Source of the DNA: Strongylocentrotus purpuratus
Lineage: Eukaryota > Echinodermata > Echinoidea > Camarodonta > Strongylocentrotidae
DNA: 64,000 nt
Assembly (NCBI RefSeq): GCF_000002235.5
Contig: NW_022145609.1
Coordinates: forward strand, 10,519,274-10,583,273
Direction of reading: 5' to 3'
The notes under the pieces were generated by a model, which worked only from the letters and a program-made list of their open reading frames with translations, searched no databases and was not told the origin of the DNA. The translations under genes were made by a program, and so were the position numbers. Of the stretch, positions 36,490-50,334 are shown in pieces; position 1 is the first letter of the stretch; every line of letters begins with the position of its first letter.

Positions 36490-39400
36490 GTGTAGATTTT
36501 AGTACCCTGAACTGTCACAGGTACAAAGGCAATTAATCAAAATCTTACCATATGTTTGATCAAAGAGAATAAAAAATTGGGTCAACGAAGCCCAACTAGT
36601 GACTTCCTTCCGCTAAATCCATTCCGACTCGTGCATTGTCAAACCTTCCATTTTTTGTTCCTCTGCTGGCGCAAAGTAGTGCTGCCCTAGCTCCACAGGG
36701 GGGTAGTGACCTGCACCCTAATTTAGTCCTATGGGGGTCAGGTTAGTCCCCTGTGGCAGGTGGATTTGATATTAAGTAGAAATGTAGCAATGTTAGTATA
36801 AATCTATTGAGACAATTTGTTTTGGAGATATTGATTCAAATACATGGTATAAACATGGTTCAAGAATATCAATATATTTCCCCAAGGCTATATTTTGTTT
36901 GGTTAAATAATTCTGTACCACTGGGACATTCCTAGTTAAGAGACCAATAGCCAACATAACAGATAACCTACGAGATCAACAACGTCAGTTTCGTGACTCG
37001 TGAACCCTCAAAAACATTGTCAGGAGGTCCATAAGATTGTCAATGTCTTTTTCATCAATATCCTCTCCTTTCCTGTCGTGAAATCAAATACACATGACGA
37101 TTTTGCATTTTTGGCAACAAGGAATAATAAGGAATTAAGGAGCAAAATAAATGTTCTTAGTCAGCATGATTTATCATTCTTTTCCTAAAACACAAACAGT
37201 AACTTCAGCCATATTCCAAATTACCACACTAACAAGGGCATCTGCATCACATATCACAAAAATACAAGTTGAACAAAATAATACTCCTAATCCCACTAGC
37301 ATGGATCAGCAAGAGAGAGAGAGAGAGAGAGAGAGCAAACAACATTCCTAATCGCTTCCACAAGTGCACAGACAAGACAGAAGCATCATTCTTAATCCTA
37401 CTTCAAGTTTTTGCGCCCCAAAGTCATCAAATTGTCTAATCCATTTCTAGGAGAAGAGACAATTGCTTTTTAAGGTCATGGTATGCCTAGCTGTATTGAT
37501 CATTGTCTCAGCGCTTATTAGCTTACAATAACACTGCTGGTGTTTGCAATGAAATGGATTGTTCTGCTTCTGCTGGATTGCTAAGCTCGTTGATCCAGAC
37601 TTAATCTGGTTGAAGAGAAAACAAGATGTTTGGGGTGAAATGAACTATTTTAACCATGACTGGAAGTTCAAGTAATGCTACCCCTCCCTCCTCCAAGGCA
37701 TGGCAAATTTATTCCAATAATTGTACTATATAATTTGGGATAATTTAGCGAAGTTTCAGTTCCTTCTGTTACTGCATCTACACATTTGATCTACGTATTA
37801 CAAGTACGTAGTAATAGGCTTGCATTTATGAAAAGGCCATCAAATAGGCTCGCAAGGTCTTGTACCTGCAGAACACTTCATATATCATCTGCTCATAGCC
37901 AGAAGGTCGTTATCTCGCTGTTCAATTATATGACCTAATGCTCTCTCGCTCCAAACAGGCGATATCAGCTATAACAGCCTTACCCTATACCATGCTGTTT
38001 TGATCTAAAGTACAATGACTGTTAAGGAAACAATGATGTGTTATCAGTACGGTCAGATGGTCAAGCTAAGTAATGGTCATTAAGAATCATCCAATCAATT
38101 ATAGCATTACCAGTACAGTCAGAAGCACTGCAAGGTTCAATCATGTCATGAGTGGGGTAATTACAGGAGACAGAGATGTTGCAGTACTGGAGACAGGGGT
38201 CTTGAGTATGGGTCTGACAGACCATCATTGGCTGATTGAAGTTCTCAAGTCTGTGATAACATCTACTGATAATGGTACCTAATGAATCTAATCATACAAG
38301 AACAAACTGTAAACTGCCCAGTTCAAACAAACTCTTAGAAATACATGTAATCTTTAGAGAAAGCATTGAAGCCAAACTCAATGATGTAGATCCATTCTAC
38401 TATCACAAGAGAGATCAATAATGGGATTAGCTGATCCCCAGACAGTTATATGAGCAGAGGTCTTAAAACCCTAGACTGGAGAAAAGATGAAAACAAATGA
38501 GATTAATCTGATGTGTGCATAGAGAGTTTACAGAAAAGATAGAGGGATATGAAAGAGAAAATGTGAAGGTGGAAAAGGAGACAGAGATGAAGAAGGGGGA
38601 AAAGGTGAAGAGAAAAATAAGAAGTTGTTGATAATGATGATGATGATGATGGTGAGGATGATGATGATGAAAAACTTAAAGGTGTATTTTTTTTAGGAAG
38701 ATTACAAACAGGCCTCCCAGTGGGGCCATGTTCTTTGATAAAATTGAAACCATGCAACTTTGATAACTGAAGAGGCTACAAACTGTCTCCAAGATCTTTT
38801 CATCTTTGCATCCAGGACTAAAAACTGTTGCCACATATACGATCAATACTATTAACCATGACAACAATCTATGATCTTTGCAAAAGTTTATTATAAAATG
38901 ACTCATATTTGTACCAGAAATCTGCTTATATTCTTGTTCCACCCCCCTCTTCCGTTGAAATCCCACAGAAAACAGACAAGAGACGATGCAAGTCTAGACA
39001 GTCTGATGGCTGCAAACTGACAACAAAAGATTTAAAAACTGCTGCATTTATAAGGAAGGTTGAGTTCTGGGAAGAGGTGAAAAATAATTTGTGGGCGTTA
39101 TCATTGTTATTACGGTAATTATGCAAGTGTGGAAAAACATCAGATACAAAATGTTCCCTGTAAAGCATGGATGGCTCTTCAAATGCTTTCATATTCTAAA
39201 TGTGGCATGTAACAACATAAAAATCGCTCTGTACATGTACATCCTTTCCTCCCACTGCAAAATGCCTTCATATGTCACATAAAAAGAACTTACCGGTCTA
39301 CTCAGAATGGGTATTCCTATATGCAAAACGTGACTAGGTCCTAACAAACTTCTGCCAATAATCTAAGTTGTAAGACTTCCACAGTTTCTAAGTTCTAGAG

Positions 39401-41554
39401 GATATGGGCCTCGACTGATCAAAGAACTGCTCAAGCAATGAAGACATCACCATGCAAGTCCTTGCTCTCGAATGGTCCAAGAAGGAGAAAGGTTTCCTAT
39501 TTAGCAGGTTCCTTCAGGCGATAGGTACTGACAGCTATACAAATCGTTCTCCTATGGTCAAACCTAACTGGACAGGCTGAATCGGTGCCCAGTGTTGACA
39601 CACTTGACCAGGATAATGGTCGTGAAAATCCCACCCACGCAATAAAGAATGCCCAGTTTACATTCGAAATATAAACTGGATTAAATTGGAAAAGAGCAAA
39701 ATATCATACCAATGAGAAAGAAAAAAGAAGAAGAATATTTTAACTACTTGTTAAGGCAATTTCAATAGCCTTGTGCATCACTTATTGAAATCTACGCACT
39801 TGACAATGACGCATTACATAATTTGAAGAAGACTTCTATGGGACATACAATAGGGTTGTTTAAAATAGATGTGATCGTGTTGAAAGGTGAACTTTCTTCA
39901 AAATTAGTGGACATATAAATTTAAAGACAGCACTAAGTTTCAATCATATGGATCCCTTCAGTAAATTAAAAGGCAAACTTGGATAGTGATGTAAAGATGT
40001 AGAATTAATTGAGTCAATTTTCTCAGTGTGAATTGACCCTAGCCATGACAATGGTACAGGAGTGGACCCCTTCTCATTGGTTGACATAAAGCATTAAACA
40101 GCAAATCACTCTTGTAAATCTACAAGACTTTGATGTACAAACATCCGGAGGCTGTGCCCTGCATCGTATTGCCCAAATAATCTTTCCATTAGACCAGGTC
40201 CACAATACAAGCCCCATGCCAATGATCTACTATTCCACCCATTCTCATATTTCATCAAATATAATTAATTTTCTTTTTTAGCATTATTGGACGACTTCAA
40301 AAGTCTGTAAACTTCTCATCTATTGAGGGCCAGCATGTTTAATAGTCAATGCCTTCCTCGCTCTGAGCAGGCATATGTAGTTTAAGCCCTCAGCCAATAA
40401 TTGAAGTCTAATGTATTTTAAGTCCCTTGATAGAGCATTGTAACTACAGTTGCTTCTCTCCACCCATGAGTAGTACATAAGGGTAATGTACTATTGGGGG
40501 ATCATTCAGTGATTAAAGTATGTTTTGCAGTTGTACAACCAGTGTAATACAAGGGGGCTAACTATAGACATCATTACACTCTTCTGATAACTAATTCCTG
40601 TGAAAAATACAAATATAAAGAACCAAATAGTCAATTTGGCATTACTCATAAAACCCTGTAATAGGGGAGGGTGAAAGTTAAAATAAATATAATTTTAATG
40701 ATGTATTTGCACTTTTATGATTCAATACATAACCAATTTAACAGAGTCGATGACATACACAATTCAGACAATCACATATTTGTCAACACGATACATTAAT
40801 CTCGTTGAACAATCGCTTCACTGCCAAGTTCATTGATTGGCCACTGTTCAATGAAAACCTGCAAACTATGATACACTGATTCACAAAACTGGCTTAAAAA
40901 TGAGCTCAATTTTTAGCAGATCAAGTACGTATGCAACAAAAGCCTGCAGCAACTTCTCACTAAACAAAAAGTCCCAAATCCTTCCTAAATCCCCCCCGAA
41001 TCGACATCCGATGGTTTTCTATTGTGCATATTATGATTAAAATCATATTAAGGTCAAGAAGATTGTTTTGGAAGTGTAGAGGGTATTTCCGGAGAGAGGG
41101 CTATGGGGGAGCAAAAAAAGTGCGGCTTGGCTTGGCATCATCTCCGTGAACCAGACGAGAATGCGGCCAATTCAGGAAGTTATGGTTATTAACGCAAGAA
41201 ATGAACTTGCCAGGAATGAACCGAGAAGGATAAACGAATTGATGAGGGGAATATCATACAACAAATATTTTGTCTCCCATAATATAGCTCAAGGTAATGT
41301 TATGGTCTTAAACACTTCCAGAGCAAATGTATGTTAAACAACTAATAAACACACAATTTGCAGACCAATTAACAAATGGTTTCAATTACATAAAGATATA
41401 ATGAAAAAGAAAGCTTTCCATTCCACTTTTATAAGAACAGTTACAATTACCATGCATCATCTATATAAATCTCAATATCATACTGAGATCTATGCTTTAG
41501 AGACTGATAATTTAAACTTGCTCTCGTAAAAACGTAATCTAAAATGGATATTAC
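36490..41554. other. Non-coding stretch
   Basis: Contains a short (GA)n run at 37311-37335 and a (GAT)n microsatellite at about 38630-38670. No exon or RNA gene recognised; the open frames present lack recognisable protein features. Confidence 0.6.
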
Positions 41555-41859
41555 CTGGGGGGTGTTTCATAAAGAGTTTGTAAAGTTATGCATGACTTTA
41601 CGAACGACTTGTATATGAAGTGCCAGATAGGATGCCCAAAGTTTTTTCTGATATTTCCAATAACCTCAATTAAATTATGGCAAAAAATATACTTTGCATT
41701 AAAAATGTTTGTTATAATAAGAATGTTAATCTACATCTGCACAGTTCAACTTAATAAATAATAATCAATAATGATTGAGCATCCCATTTGGCTTTTTATA
41801 TACAAGTCGTTCGTAAAGTCATGCGTAACTTTACGAACAGCTTTATGAAACACCCCCAG
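41555..41859. mobile_element. MITE with ~60-bp inverted termini (GGGGGTGTTTCATAAAG)
   Basis: CTGGGGGGTGTTTCATAAAG continuing to 'gacttgtatat' is repeated in inverse orientation at the right (atatacaagtc to CACCCCCAG), ~90% matched over ~60 bases, with a ~180-base AT-rich middle. Typical of a common marine-invertebrate hAT/MITE-like family (from memory). Confidence 0.9.
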
Positions 41860-42355
41860 ATCTTAATTAGAAGGTAAATGTATATTAGATTGAAAGGCTG
41901 GCTACACGATGCTTCCCAACCTAATAAGAAAAGGTTCAGAATGCAATTAGTGGCAGAATGTGAAAAGAACATATGGTTACAGTAATAACTGGAGATATCC
42001 TTGACATAAGGAGATAAAACTACAAACCCTTCAAACATTATTGGGTCTTTGTTTATGATCTTCAAATAGATCCACCCATAATGTGTATATCACAGGTGTG
42101 TTTTACTGTCGTTCATCTCATGCTTCCTTCGTAGGAATGTTGTACCAAGGTGATGAAAATAACAAGTCAACAATAGATGCCAATATAAAGAGCTTGTGTT
42201 TTAATTAGGAAAGCAATGGCTAGATGATAAGTTTTAAAATAGCTACATTGAAAAAACACAATTTTATCCCTTTTTATAATTCGATTAATTAATTCATTTC
42301 CTTTTTTTCTTTTTATTTTGTGTTAATACTAATTCATGACTAAACAGGAGTTTGA
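41860..42355. other. AT-rich non-coding stretch
   Basis: No feature recognised. Confidence 0.6.
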
Positions 42356-42477
42356 CAGAAAGATAGATATAGAGACACAGAGACAAAGAGAGAGAGAGAG
42401 AAAGGGAGAGACAGAGAGAGAGAGAGAGAGAGAGGGAGAGACAGAGAGAGCAAACGGGGGATAGATAAAGACAGAGG

Positions 42478-42518
<41 letters not shown>

Positions 42519-42589
42519 ACACTTGGAGAGAGGAATGAAGAGAGACAGAGAGAGAGGGAGAGAGGAATGAAGAGAGAGAGAGACAGAGA

Positions 42590-42635
<46 letters not shown>

Positions 42636-42662
42636 CAGAGTATAATAGAGAGACTGAGTAAG
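42356..42662. repeat. Long GA microsatellite tract
   Basis: About 300 bases of (GA)n with 'agacagag' and 'gaatgaag' interruptions on the plus strand. Confidence 0.95.
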
Positions 42663-43476
42663 GGGGAGAAGCTAGGATACTGACCCAAAACTTTTCCAAA
42701 AAGTTCAAGAAGCCACCAGAAACCACAAGTTCAAAGCAAATACACACTTACATATCTTATGCACAAACCTATCACCCGGTGACCAAATCCTTTAGCCATA
42801 CACAAGACCAGGAAGGGGATGGATACCTAAACAAAATGCCATTTAATACCAAAATAAAACTAGTTAAGTGTGAAACAAGATTAAAAGATGTCATCCAAAC
42901 ACTCCTACAAATCCTATTTGCCCAACAACTCTCTTTGGGTACAAGTTTGCTGGTGGTATTAGGCTAATAGCCAGTTCAGACTACAGGAGAAATGTCTACT
43001 AAACTGGCATAAAGAAATATAGTAGAAGAACGTAACACTTTTACAAATCATCTTTAAAAATTGTGGCATGAAAATTCAATCATTCAAATTCTATACACAT
43101 AATGAATACACATAGTTCTGTTTAACTATATGTCTCAATCTGTTACGCACATGGTGAGCGTGTAGAATTTATAAACATCCCTAAATCTAGTCAGTATATA
43201 TATTTATTATTACAAGCAATCATCAATCATCCTAGATATTCATCTAAGAAAGAATTAAAAATCGAAAGGAAATTATAAAGTTAAGTTCAACAAACAAAAT
43301 GTCAACTGAGAGGTGTGGGTGGTTTTGAAGAACACTTGCACTAAAATCATATTTGCATTAACTCTTGACTTGAGAGTGATCACCCATCATAAATAAACAT
43401 ACTGAAAATGCTGAACAAATAGGAAAATCACGATAACGACCACTCCCAAAGCAAAAATGAAATATTTGATGTTAGA

Positions 43477-43518
<42 letters not shown>

Positions 43519-45232
43519 TTTTTTCCTCCCAATATATTCTTATCTTTCTCACATATCTATCTCACATTGAATTATATATTTTTTAGTTCTGGCTCTCTCC
43601 CCCTCTTTATGTACATTTCAAGATGAGCCATAACATTTTAGAAATCTAAAACATTTCTTCCACTATCTATAAAATACAATCTTAAAATTTCTTCAGTATT
43701 TGAAAATTTCTGATATAAATGAGAATTCTCAAGTGACAGTAGAGAAAACTATCTTGTCATATCAAAAGCTCAACACAAGCACACTCACAAAACAAAATAG
43801 TATTTATGTTTGAGATTAAGTATAGCACAACAATTTATGTACACATAATTTGGCATAGCAAATGCATTTTCCCTAAATATTCCATTAACCTGCCATCATA
43901 AAATGGGAAGGTTAAACTGACAGCCAACTCCACAACTCACAACTTACAGCTAACAACTGTGAAGTGACTGAAGCCAGAAATGCATGTACCGGAAACAATC
44001 ATTAAAACCTTGATGATAATTATGTTCATACTTTGGATGGGTAGAAAATGTTTCATTTAAGGTCAAAATGAATGAAAGGACATACTTTGCCAAATCTCTC
44101 AAAGAAATCTATGACTATTGGTGAGTAATTCACACTTTAGATACATTAGAAAATGTATAGAGGGGTGCGGATGTGACAGTCAACCGATACGTCTTACATC
44201 AGATAAACATCCTCATATCCTTTATTCTATAGCCTACTTTCTTTTCTTCTTCTTTTTTTTTTGGGGGGGGGGTGGAGGGGCATATTAATACAAATATATT
44301 TCCCATTGTTTCAGATTGATGATATACAATCAAAGGAATATCTTTAGATGCATTAATATTATCTGCTGAAAGCCAAAAAAGCATTACATGAGTGATCTCT
44401 GTTCATCTATAAATAAGTCATAAAAACTGTAACATTGTAAGAAGACTTTCACAAATGTGCTGGAGACAAATTATTTTTCTAATCTGATGAAAAACTTCTT
44501 GAAAAACTTTGTCAAATGCATAAAAGCCTGAGATACAACTAGAAATCATATCAACAGCATTGAGAATGTTAATACTGCCTTACATCTAACATATACACAG
44601 GGACATAAGGCATAAATGCTTTCTAATGACAGTGAAAACTTTAGGGAAAAAATTGATTGATTTGAAAGGATGAACACTATTAATCTAGTGACAAATCTGA
44701 AGATCACAAATTCAAGCTTAAATCTCTGACTTGTCACTTGGTGATTCAATGGTTAAGAATAACAAATATTTTGCTATTTTGGTGCAAAACAAAAAGAAAA
44801 AAGCTAGCATCCGCATATATGACAAATGCTTCATCAGATGACTACATAGACAGATACAAAGGCATCCTCTTTGGGGATCCAAGCTAGATCAAGCTCAAGA
44901 AAGGGAAGAGTCATTTGGGCCATGGCAACAGAGGCTTAGCAACAGAATTCCAATCCTCTCCTTCCTCACTCCCACAACTGTATGGCGGCGCGGGGAGAGA
45001 TGGAACTGAAATCACTTAAAATCACAAATCATTTATTGCAAAAACTCCTGGAAACACTCTCTTGGTATATACTGCTGGGGGATGACAGAGATTGGGTTTT
45101 AATTGGTCGGCAACTGCTCCCCACAGACCTGCATTGGCTGATGGACGGAATTCTGGGAGTGCTGGGTACCAAAGCAGGCGGAACTCTCTTTGCGTCAGGT
45201 CTTCCCTTGGAAGTAGCTATATTTAAAGGTAA
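42663..45232. other. Non-coding stretch with a promoter-like block at about 44930-45210
   Basis: (CT)n at 43480-43512. The block 44930-45210 is GC-richer; on the minus strand it has CCAAT boxes (two to three within 45090-45145), a TATATAC near 45066-45072 and 'ccccgcgccgccat'. No exon with a matching donor was found. Confidence 0.4.
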
Positions 45233-45734
45233 TACAAAGTTTTGGGAAATTTTGAAAATTTGGTAGATAGTGATTCTTTACAATTTTGATATATTTGGAT
45301 GCCCCTGTAGATGAATTATAAGCACTAGAAAAATTAGCCCCCAAAACACTGCTGCTTTCGAGAAAAATTGAATATAAAAATTTACCGGTGCTCCCGGTAA
45401 ATTTTTGATTAATTTCAAATAGCGCCTACGGCCATACCATAGTAGCTGCGACCATGAAAATCTCAGAATATGTAGTTGTGATATATAATTTTCATATGGG
45501 AATAGCTAATCGGTCGATTTTAGTCAACAAACATTGTGTTATAGCTTAATTAATATCTTGACCTTGAGAGGGAGCTATACATCATAAAGGGTTTATTATT
45601 TATAATTTCATAACTTTAGGCTCGATTTCAACCGCGACAACGATCACTGAATATTGTAGGATCGCATATGCTTCCAATTATGTGCATTTGAACCAAATTC
45701 ATGACCCCATACCAAAACTTTGTAATACCTTTAA
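45233..45734. mobile_element. MITE family A, copy 2
   Basis: Same TTAA flanks and AGGTAATACAAAGTTTTGG inverted ends as the copy at 24375-24886, same orientation, ~502 bp, with the same internal ccggtgctcccgg hairpin and few substitutions. Confidence 0.9.
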
Positions 45735-45993
45735 GTTGTTGACGCCATTCAGGTCGTATCTGCACAAGACTGCTCGGCTGGCAGTCTTAGTGTACGTAGG
45801 GTAACAGATATGACACAGAGAGTTTAGAGTAGTGATATTAGTTACAGTAATTTCCTCTAAAATTTCTTTATATTTACAGCTGGAAACAGAAAGGATGGGC
45901 TGTTCCTTATCATAGCCAAAGTTCTTAGATGATAACAATTTTCTTTCTTTTATTGCTGACTCTTTGACTGTCTATTGTTGTCTGTCTGAATGA

Positions 45994-46040
<47 letters not shown>

Positions 46041-47903
46041 CATTTACCCGTTTGTCTGCATCAATCCTAACTTAGTCGTACTTGGAGTTTGAAAGTCACA
46101 AATCAAAGACATTTCCCCCCTTAAAAACAAGACAGGATAAATCAAGAACAAGTCAAACATCCCAGTTTACAAAGCAAGTACCTGTTATTAAAGACCTTGA
46201 AATACATCAAAGATCAGTACCTGCCAATTAAAATGGAGATCTGAACTTATGAACCTATGACCAATAGATACCTTGGGATTAAAAGGTGTTCAGTGGGGGA
46301 GAAAGATGGATAAAGCAGGGATATCAGGCTTAATCTCTTGGATTAGAAGCCGGATAGGTGATTTCATTCCATCAGAATTCATTCAATTGTTTCATAGGCC
46401 CTATGGGCAATTACAAATTGACCTGTACAATTCTGTACTCGACCTTGACATACAAATTATTCCCCCCCCCCCCTAGCTCTCTCTCTCTCTCTCTCTCTCT
46501 GGTACTTTTCAAAAATTTAAAATGACACTTAAACATGATTTTTCACATCATATGACCAACAAAGATAGCCAACGTAAAAAGTGATAGAAACATTTCTCAC
46601 TTAACTTATATGAATGAATTTATATAAAATCAAAGTGAGTTTTTATGTGAATTGTTATGTTTGCCAATGGAATGGATATAAACAGCATTAATAACAAGAT
46701 ACACAATCAAAATTCTCTTTTATTAAAATTAATTACCAACCATCTTGTTTAAAACTTTCTAATAGCACAAGTATTCTATGTAGATAATTAAAAAACAAAA
46801 TCCCATATTGTTTGAACTCTTGGCAGTGGAAGAACTATGACCCTATTCTTTACACAAGAAACTGTCATTGCCAATAGACTAGGCAATATAAGATGACCTT
46901 ATTTCAACGACGGAAGATAGCATAACCACAGCAACACTAGATTGCTGTTTCAACTATCTATTGGTGGTTTCAGTGGTATAGGTTCAACTATTGACTTTTT
47001 CCTGTCTGAAATACTGGATCTATACTATCCAGTCCTATCGCTATAAGCTTATAGGGTATTTCAGAAAAATATACAAGATTTTAAGCTGATATCAAGTTAA
47101 TTATATCACATAATGGTAAGAGGGTCACCAAAATATAGCTCAGACTTTGACCTGTTTTAATGTCCTAAAAGTGCATTGCTCTGATCAAATATTGAGTTTG
47201 GTATTGCCCATAAAGTTCTTTTAATACATACTTTTTGAATGGACTAGCTGTAAAAGGTGACCTATAGACCTAAGCAAATTAAATTCTGAATGTGTAGAAA
47301 TGCTTTAAAAATCATATCAATCTAACACAGTAAATACACAGAGGTCTCTTGTGCTCTAACTTACTTATACATACAACAAATGACATTTCATGAGAAGTTT
47401 TTCAATAAGAGTTCTCCTTTTTCATTGTTTATCTTGATAAAGTGTTCCTCCATGATAAATTCATCATTCATAACCTATTTTTAATTTCAAGACAAAACAG
47501 AAACTTCTCATTACCGGTATTCAAATTTGTATGTCTTGTGCAAATTACCTCAGGAAAACAAAGAGACCGTCTTTTAACTGCTGTTTACAAATATTTGGTT
47601 AACTTTTCAAATGTCATATAACAGCTTAATACTTAGTAGAGGACTGGTTTATTTATTTATTTCATATTACATGTTTTGAGGGTGAAAACCTGTTCAGGAA
47701 TACTAAAAAGTACCAACTTGGTTTTGTTCTTGAAGATTTGAGTGTACAAGAATTCACTGAACGAGAGCCTGCATATTTTGAATGCTCAAAAGCTGGTCAT
47801 GCAGTCTATGATCATGTCCAGTTCTATCCAGTTGTCACATAATCAAAGCCCTTATCATATCCCCATGTTCAAACATGACATCAATGGAGAGATAATGAGA
47901 GCA

Positions 47904-47934
<31 letters not shown>

Positions 47935-48800
47935 TTCTCTCTGTCTCTCTCTGTCTCTTGATTACATCATAGCAAATGTAAATGTTACTAGGACAATCCT
48001 CAAATCACTTCAACAAATATTGACAGAGATCGATATGAGTAGACTTTTATGAGCCCTTTATCTGCGTAATCTATTACCAAGTGACGCTATTCGCAGAGTG
48101 GACTTCATGATTATTGCTATGAAAACCCAAAACAGAGGCTGATTAAATAGTGATGAGATAATTGTGAAGTGGAGCATGTGACAACTGGCTAGAACTGGAC
48201 GTTCTCATAGACTGACCAACTTATGACCAATTCAAAATACAAAGGTTCTTTATTCTGTGATTTCTGTATCACTAAATCTTCCTAAAGGTCCCTAGTTGAT
48301 GACTTTTTATCTATGAATATGTTTTTATTTTAATAAGTAGTAGTGTGAAATAAGTACACAAATGAACCAGTCATCTCTCAAGTTGGCTCTTACATGAAAT
48401 TAGAAAAGTTAACACAGCATATTCAGTCTTAACAGCATGAAAATGATTATCCCTTTTTTCCTAAGGTAAACTTACATGACACAAAATTTGCTGATTGTTG
48501 TAATGCACAGAATGGAAAAATGGAAAATTTAAAAATGCTATAATCTCTGCCAATAAAACCAGAAGATAATGATGTCCTTGTCAAACAAGTTTGAGTCAAT
48601 ATGGCTACAACTTTTTTTTGTAATAGAAGTTCAATTCATTAAAAGGTTCACACCTTAAAAGGCTATAAATGCTTACTAGAATATCAAAACAGTTAAGAAA
48701 ACATTTTTTTCAAAAAAGTTGATCTCTTGTAATTTCTCTTCCTCTCATGGCAGGCAGGCAAAAAGTTTCTTAAAAAAAAATAATATTTTGAGCAGCTTAC
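45735..48800. other. Non-coding stretch
   Basis: (CT)n at about 46000-46040, poly-C plus (CT)n at 46461-46500, CT tract at 47904-47960. Otherwise AT-rich with nothing recognised. Confidence 0.65.
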
Positions 48801-48816
48801 CTTCTTTTCCCGCCAT
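48801..48816 (-). CDS. Kank: Candidate alternative Kank first coding exon (MAGKE)
   Basis: ATGGCGGGAAAAGAAG|gtaagctg: a five-codon start exon with G at -3 and +4, an in-frame TAA 18 bases upstream of the ATG, and a strong donor in phase 1. Splicing to the large exon at 15843 would give MAGKE-GHRSRIP in frame. It lies at the downstream edge of a CpG-rich promoter-like island, which makes it more than a chance donor. A second, weaker start within the same exon (MAD-G, using donor gtgggt near 48910) would also be in phase. The implied intron is 33 kb. Confidence 0.5.
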
Positions 48817-49170
48817 AACTGTTTCTATTAATCCTTATCTAACCAGTATCCACTTGAAGATCCATTCATAACATATCATAACATCAATCCACAGTCCATT
48901 CAAATCTACCCACCGTCGGCCATTGTTCCTCGCAGACGCTCAGGCCTCGCCGCCGCAACCATAAAGATCCTCGTCCAATTCAACAAACTTTTTAACGGAT
49001 TAAGATTACTTATCGACCTACGCGAGAGTGAGTCGCAGATCCAACTGACTCAGTGCCAAGAGTTGGATAATAGTCGCCCCACGCACGCCAGCCAGCGGAG
49101 CTCTGTAAATTGCGTTAGCGAGGGAGACAGAGGAGGGGGGCAAGCTTACGTCATGTCATGCAACGCTAGC
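48817..49170 (-). promoter_or_regulatory. CpG-rich promoter-like island and 5' UTR for the MAGKE exon
   Basis: On the minus strand this block is visibly richer in CpG than its AT-rich surroundings (for example gcggcggcgagg and actctcgcgtagg). It holds a CRE/ATF-like TGACGTAA near 49150 and an AP-1-like TGACTCA near 49047. The likely leader contains a short upstream ORF of 18 codons (starting MVAAARPERLRG, ending near 48907). No TATA box is obvious. A GA microsatellite (49180-49233) sits just upstream. The promoter call is inferred from composition and from the start codon plus donor at its edge. Confidence 0.5.
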
Positions 49171-49179
49171 ACTGCGTAT

Positions 49180-49191
49180 GGAGAGAGAGAA

Positions 49192-49234
<43 letters not shown>

Positions 49235-49375
49235 CAAGGGCACTGACGTGAAGCTCTCAGCTTTCAGCTCAGGAAGTTAACCTTCATTACAAGTTTTGCG
49301 AGACATATCTTTCCCCCAATCTCTCTCTAGCTTTCCCTCTCTCTCTCTCTCCCTCTGTCACTTTCTCTCGTTCCA
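49180..49375. repeat. GA then CT microsatellites upstream of the promoter island
   Basis: (GA)n at 49180-49233 and CT-rich runs at 49320-49373 flank about 85 bases of unique sequence, so the two purine and pyrimidine tracts could pair. Confidence 0.85.
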
Positions 49376-49571
49376 TTCTGCAGTGTCTAAAGAACACACC
49401 CTAACCTCGATTGAGTTGTTTCCGTCCAAGAATGTATCCTTCATGTTACAATGGAGATTATTACTTTCACAGTTAGAATGATGTGTTTGTAAATATATAC
49501 TAAATCCAACAGAGCTCCAAAATCCTACATTTTCTCTCTTCTTGCATAAGGCCATTAAAAAAATATACCGT

Positions 49572-49844
49572 ACATGTTTAGCGTCCCGCCCGCTTCCTTT
49601 TTGGGGCCGCCTCCTATTTTTTTTTTGTGAATTTTTTTTATTTTTTTTTTTTTTTATGAAAAACACTGCTAAAATGGATCTATTTCTGATTTAAAAAAAA
49701 AAAAAAAAAAATGTCAGCAGCCACCTGAAAAATAGCCCGACTGTCAGGGAAAATATACCGAGCGGCCATTTATAAAGGAAAAAAAGAAGAAAAAAAAGGG
49801 CCTCCTCCTTCCCATTTTTTGAAAAAACAGGACGCTAAACATGT
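49572..49844. mobile_element. Inverted-repeat element (ACATGTTTAGCGTCC ends)
   Basis: Perfect 15-bp inverted ends (49572-49586 and 49830-49844), followed inward by related 'cttcctttttggggccgcctcc' and 'gggcctcctccttcccatttttt', and by long A and T runs. Confidence 0.75.
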
Positions 49845-50243
49845 TTTTTTTTTTTTTTTTTTTGTCTAATGGGTCCTTTTTGTCCTATGCCTCCTCCTCT
49901 TTCTTCCAGGTTAAACAAAAGTCCTATGCTATAATAGATACATAAAAGACCTTTTGGAAAAGATCCATAGACCCCCCCCCCCCCCCCCCCCCCCCCCTCA
50001 GGAGCCAAGTTATCTTTTTGTCACAGGAGGGGATTTCTAGGCTTCAAAAATATTTTTAAATGTGTATATATTTTTTGCCTTGCTTGGTTTTTATTTTACA
50101 GCAAAGAATGATAGATGTCTGATCTTCCCCCTTTCAGTTCCCCCTTTCAGTTCCCCCTTTCAGTCCCCCTATCTCTCTCTCTATCTACATCTCTTTCTCT
50201 CTATCTATATCTCTCTCTCTTAATCTCTCTCTCTCTCTATATT

Positions 50244-50289
<46 letters not shown>

Positions 50290-50301
50290 AATATATACCT
50301 T

Positions 50302-50334
<33 letters not shown>

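Noticed and set aside
44982..45266. 94-codon plus-strand frame beginning MAARGEMELKS
   Set aside because: It runs into the MITE at 45233, and no family similarity is apparent; the GC-rich start suggested a promoter block rather than a gene.
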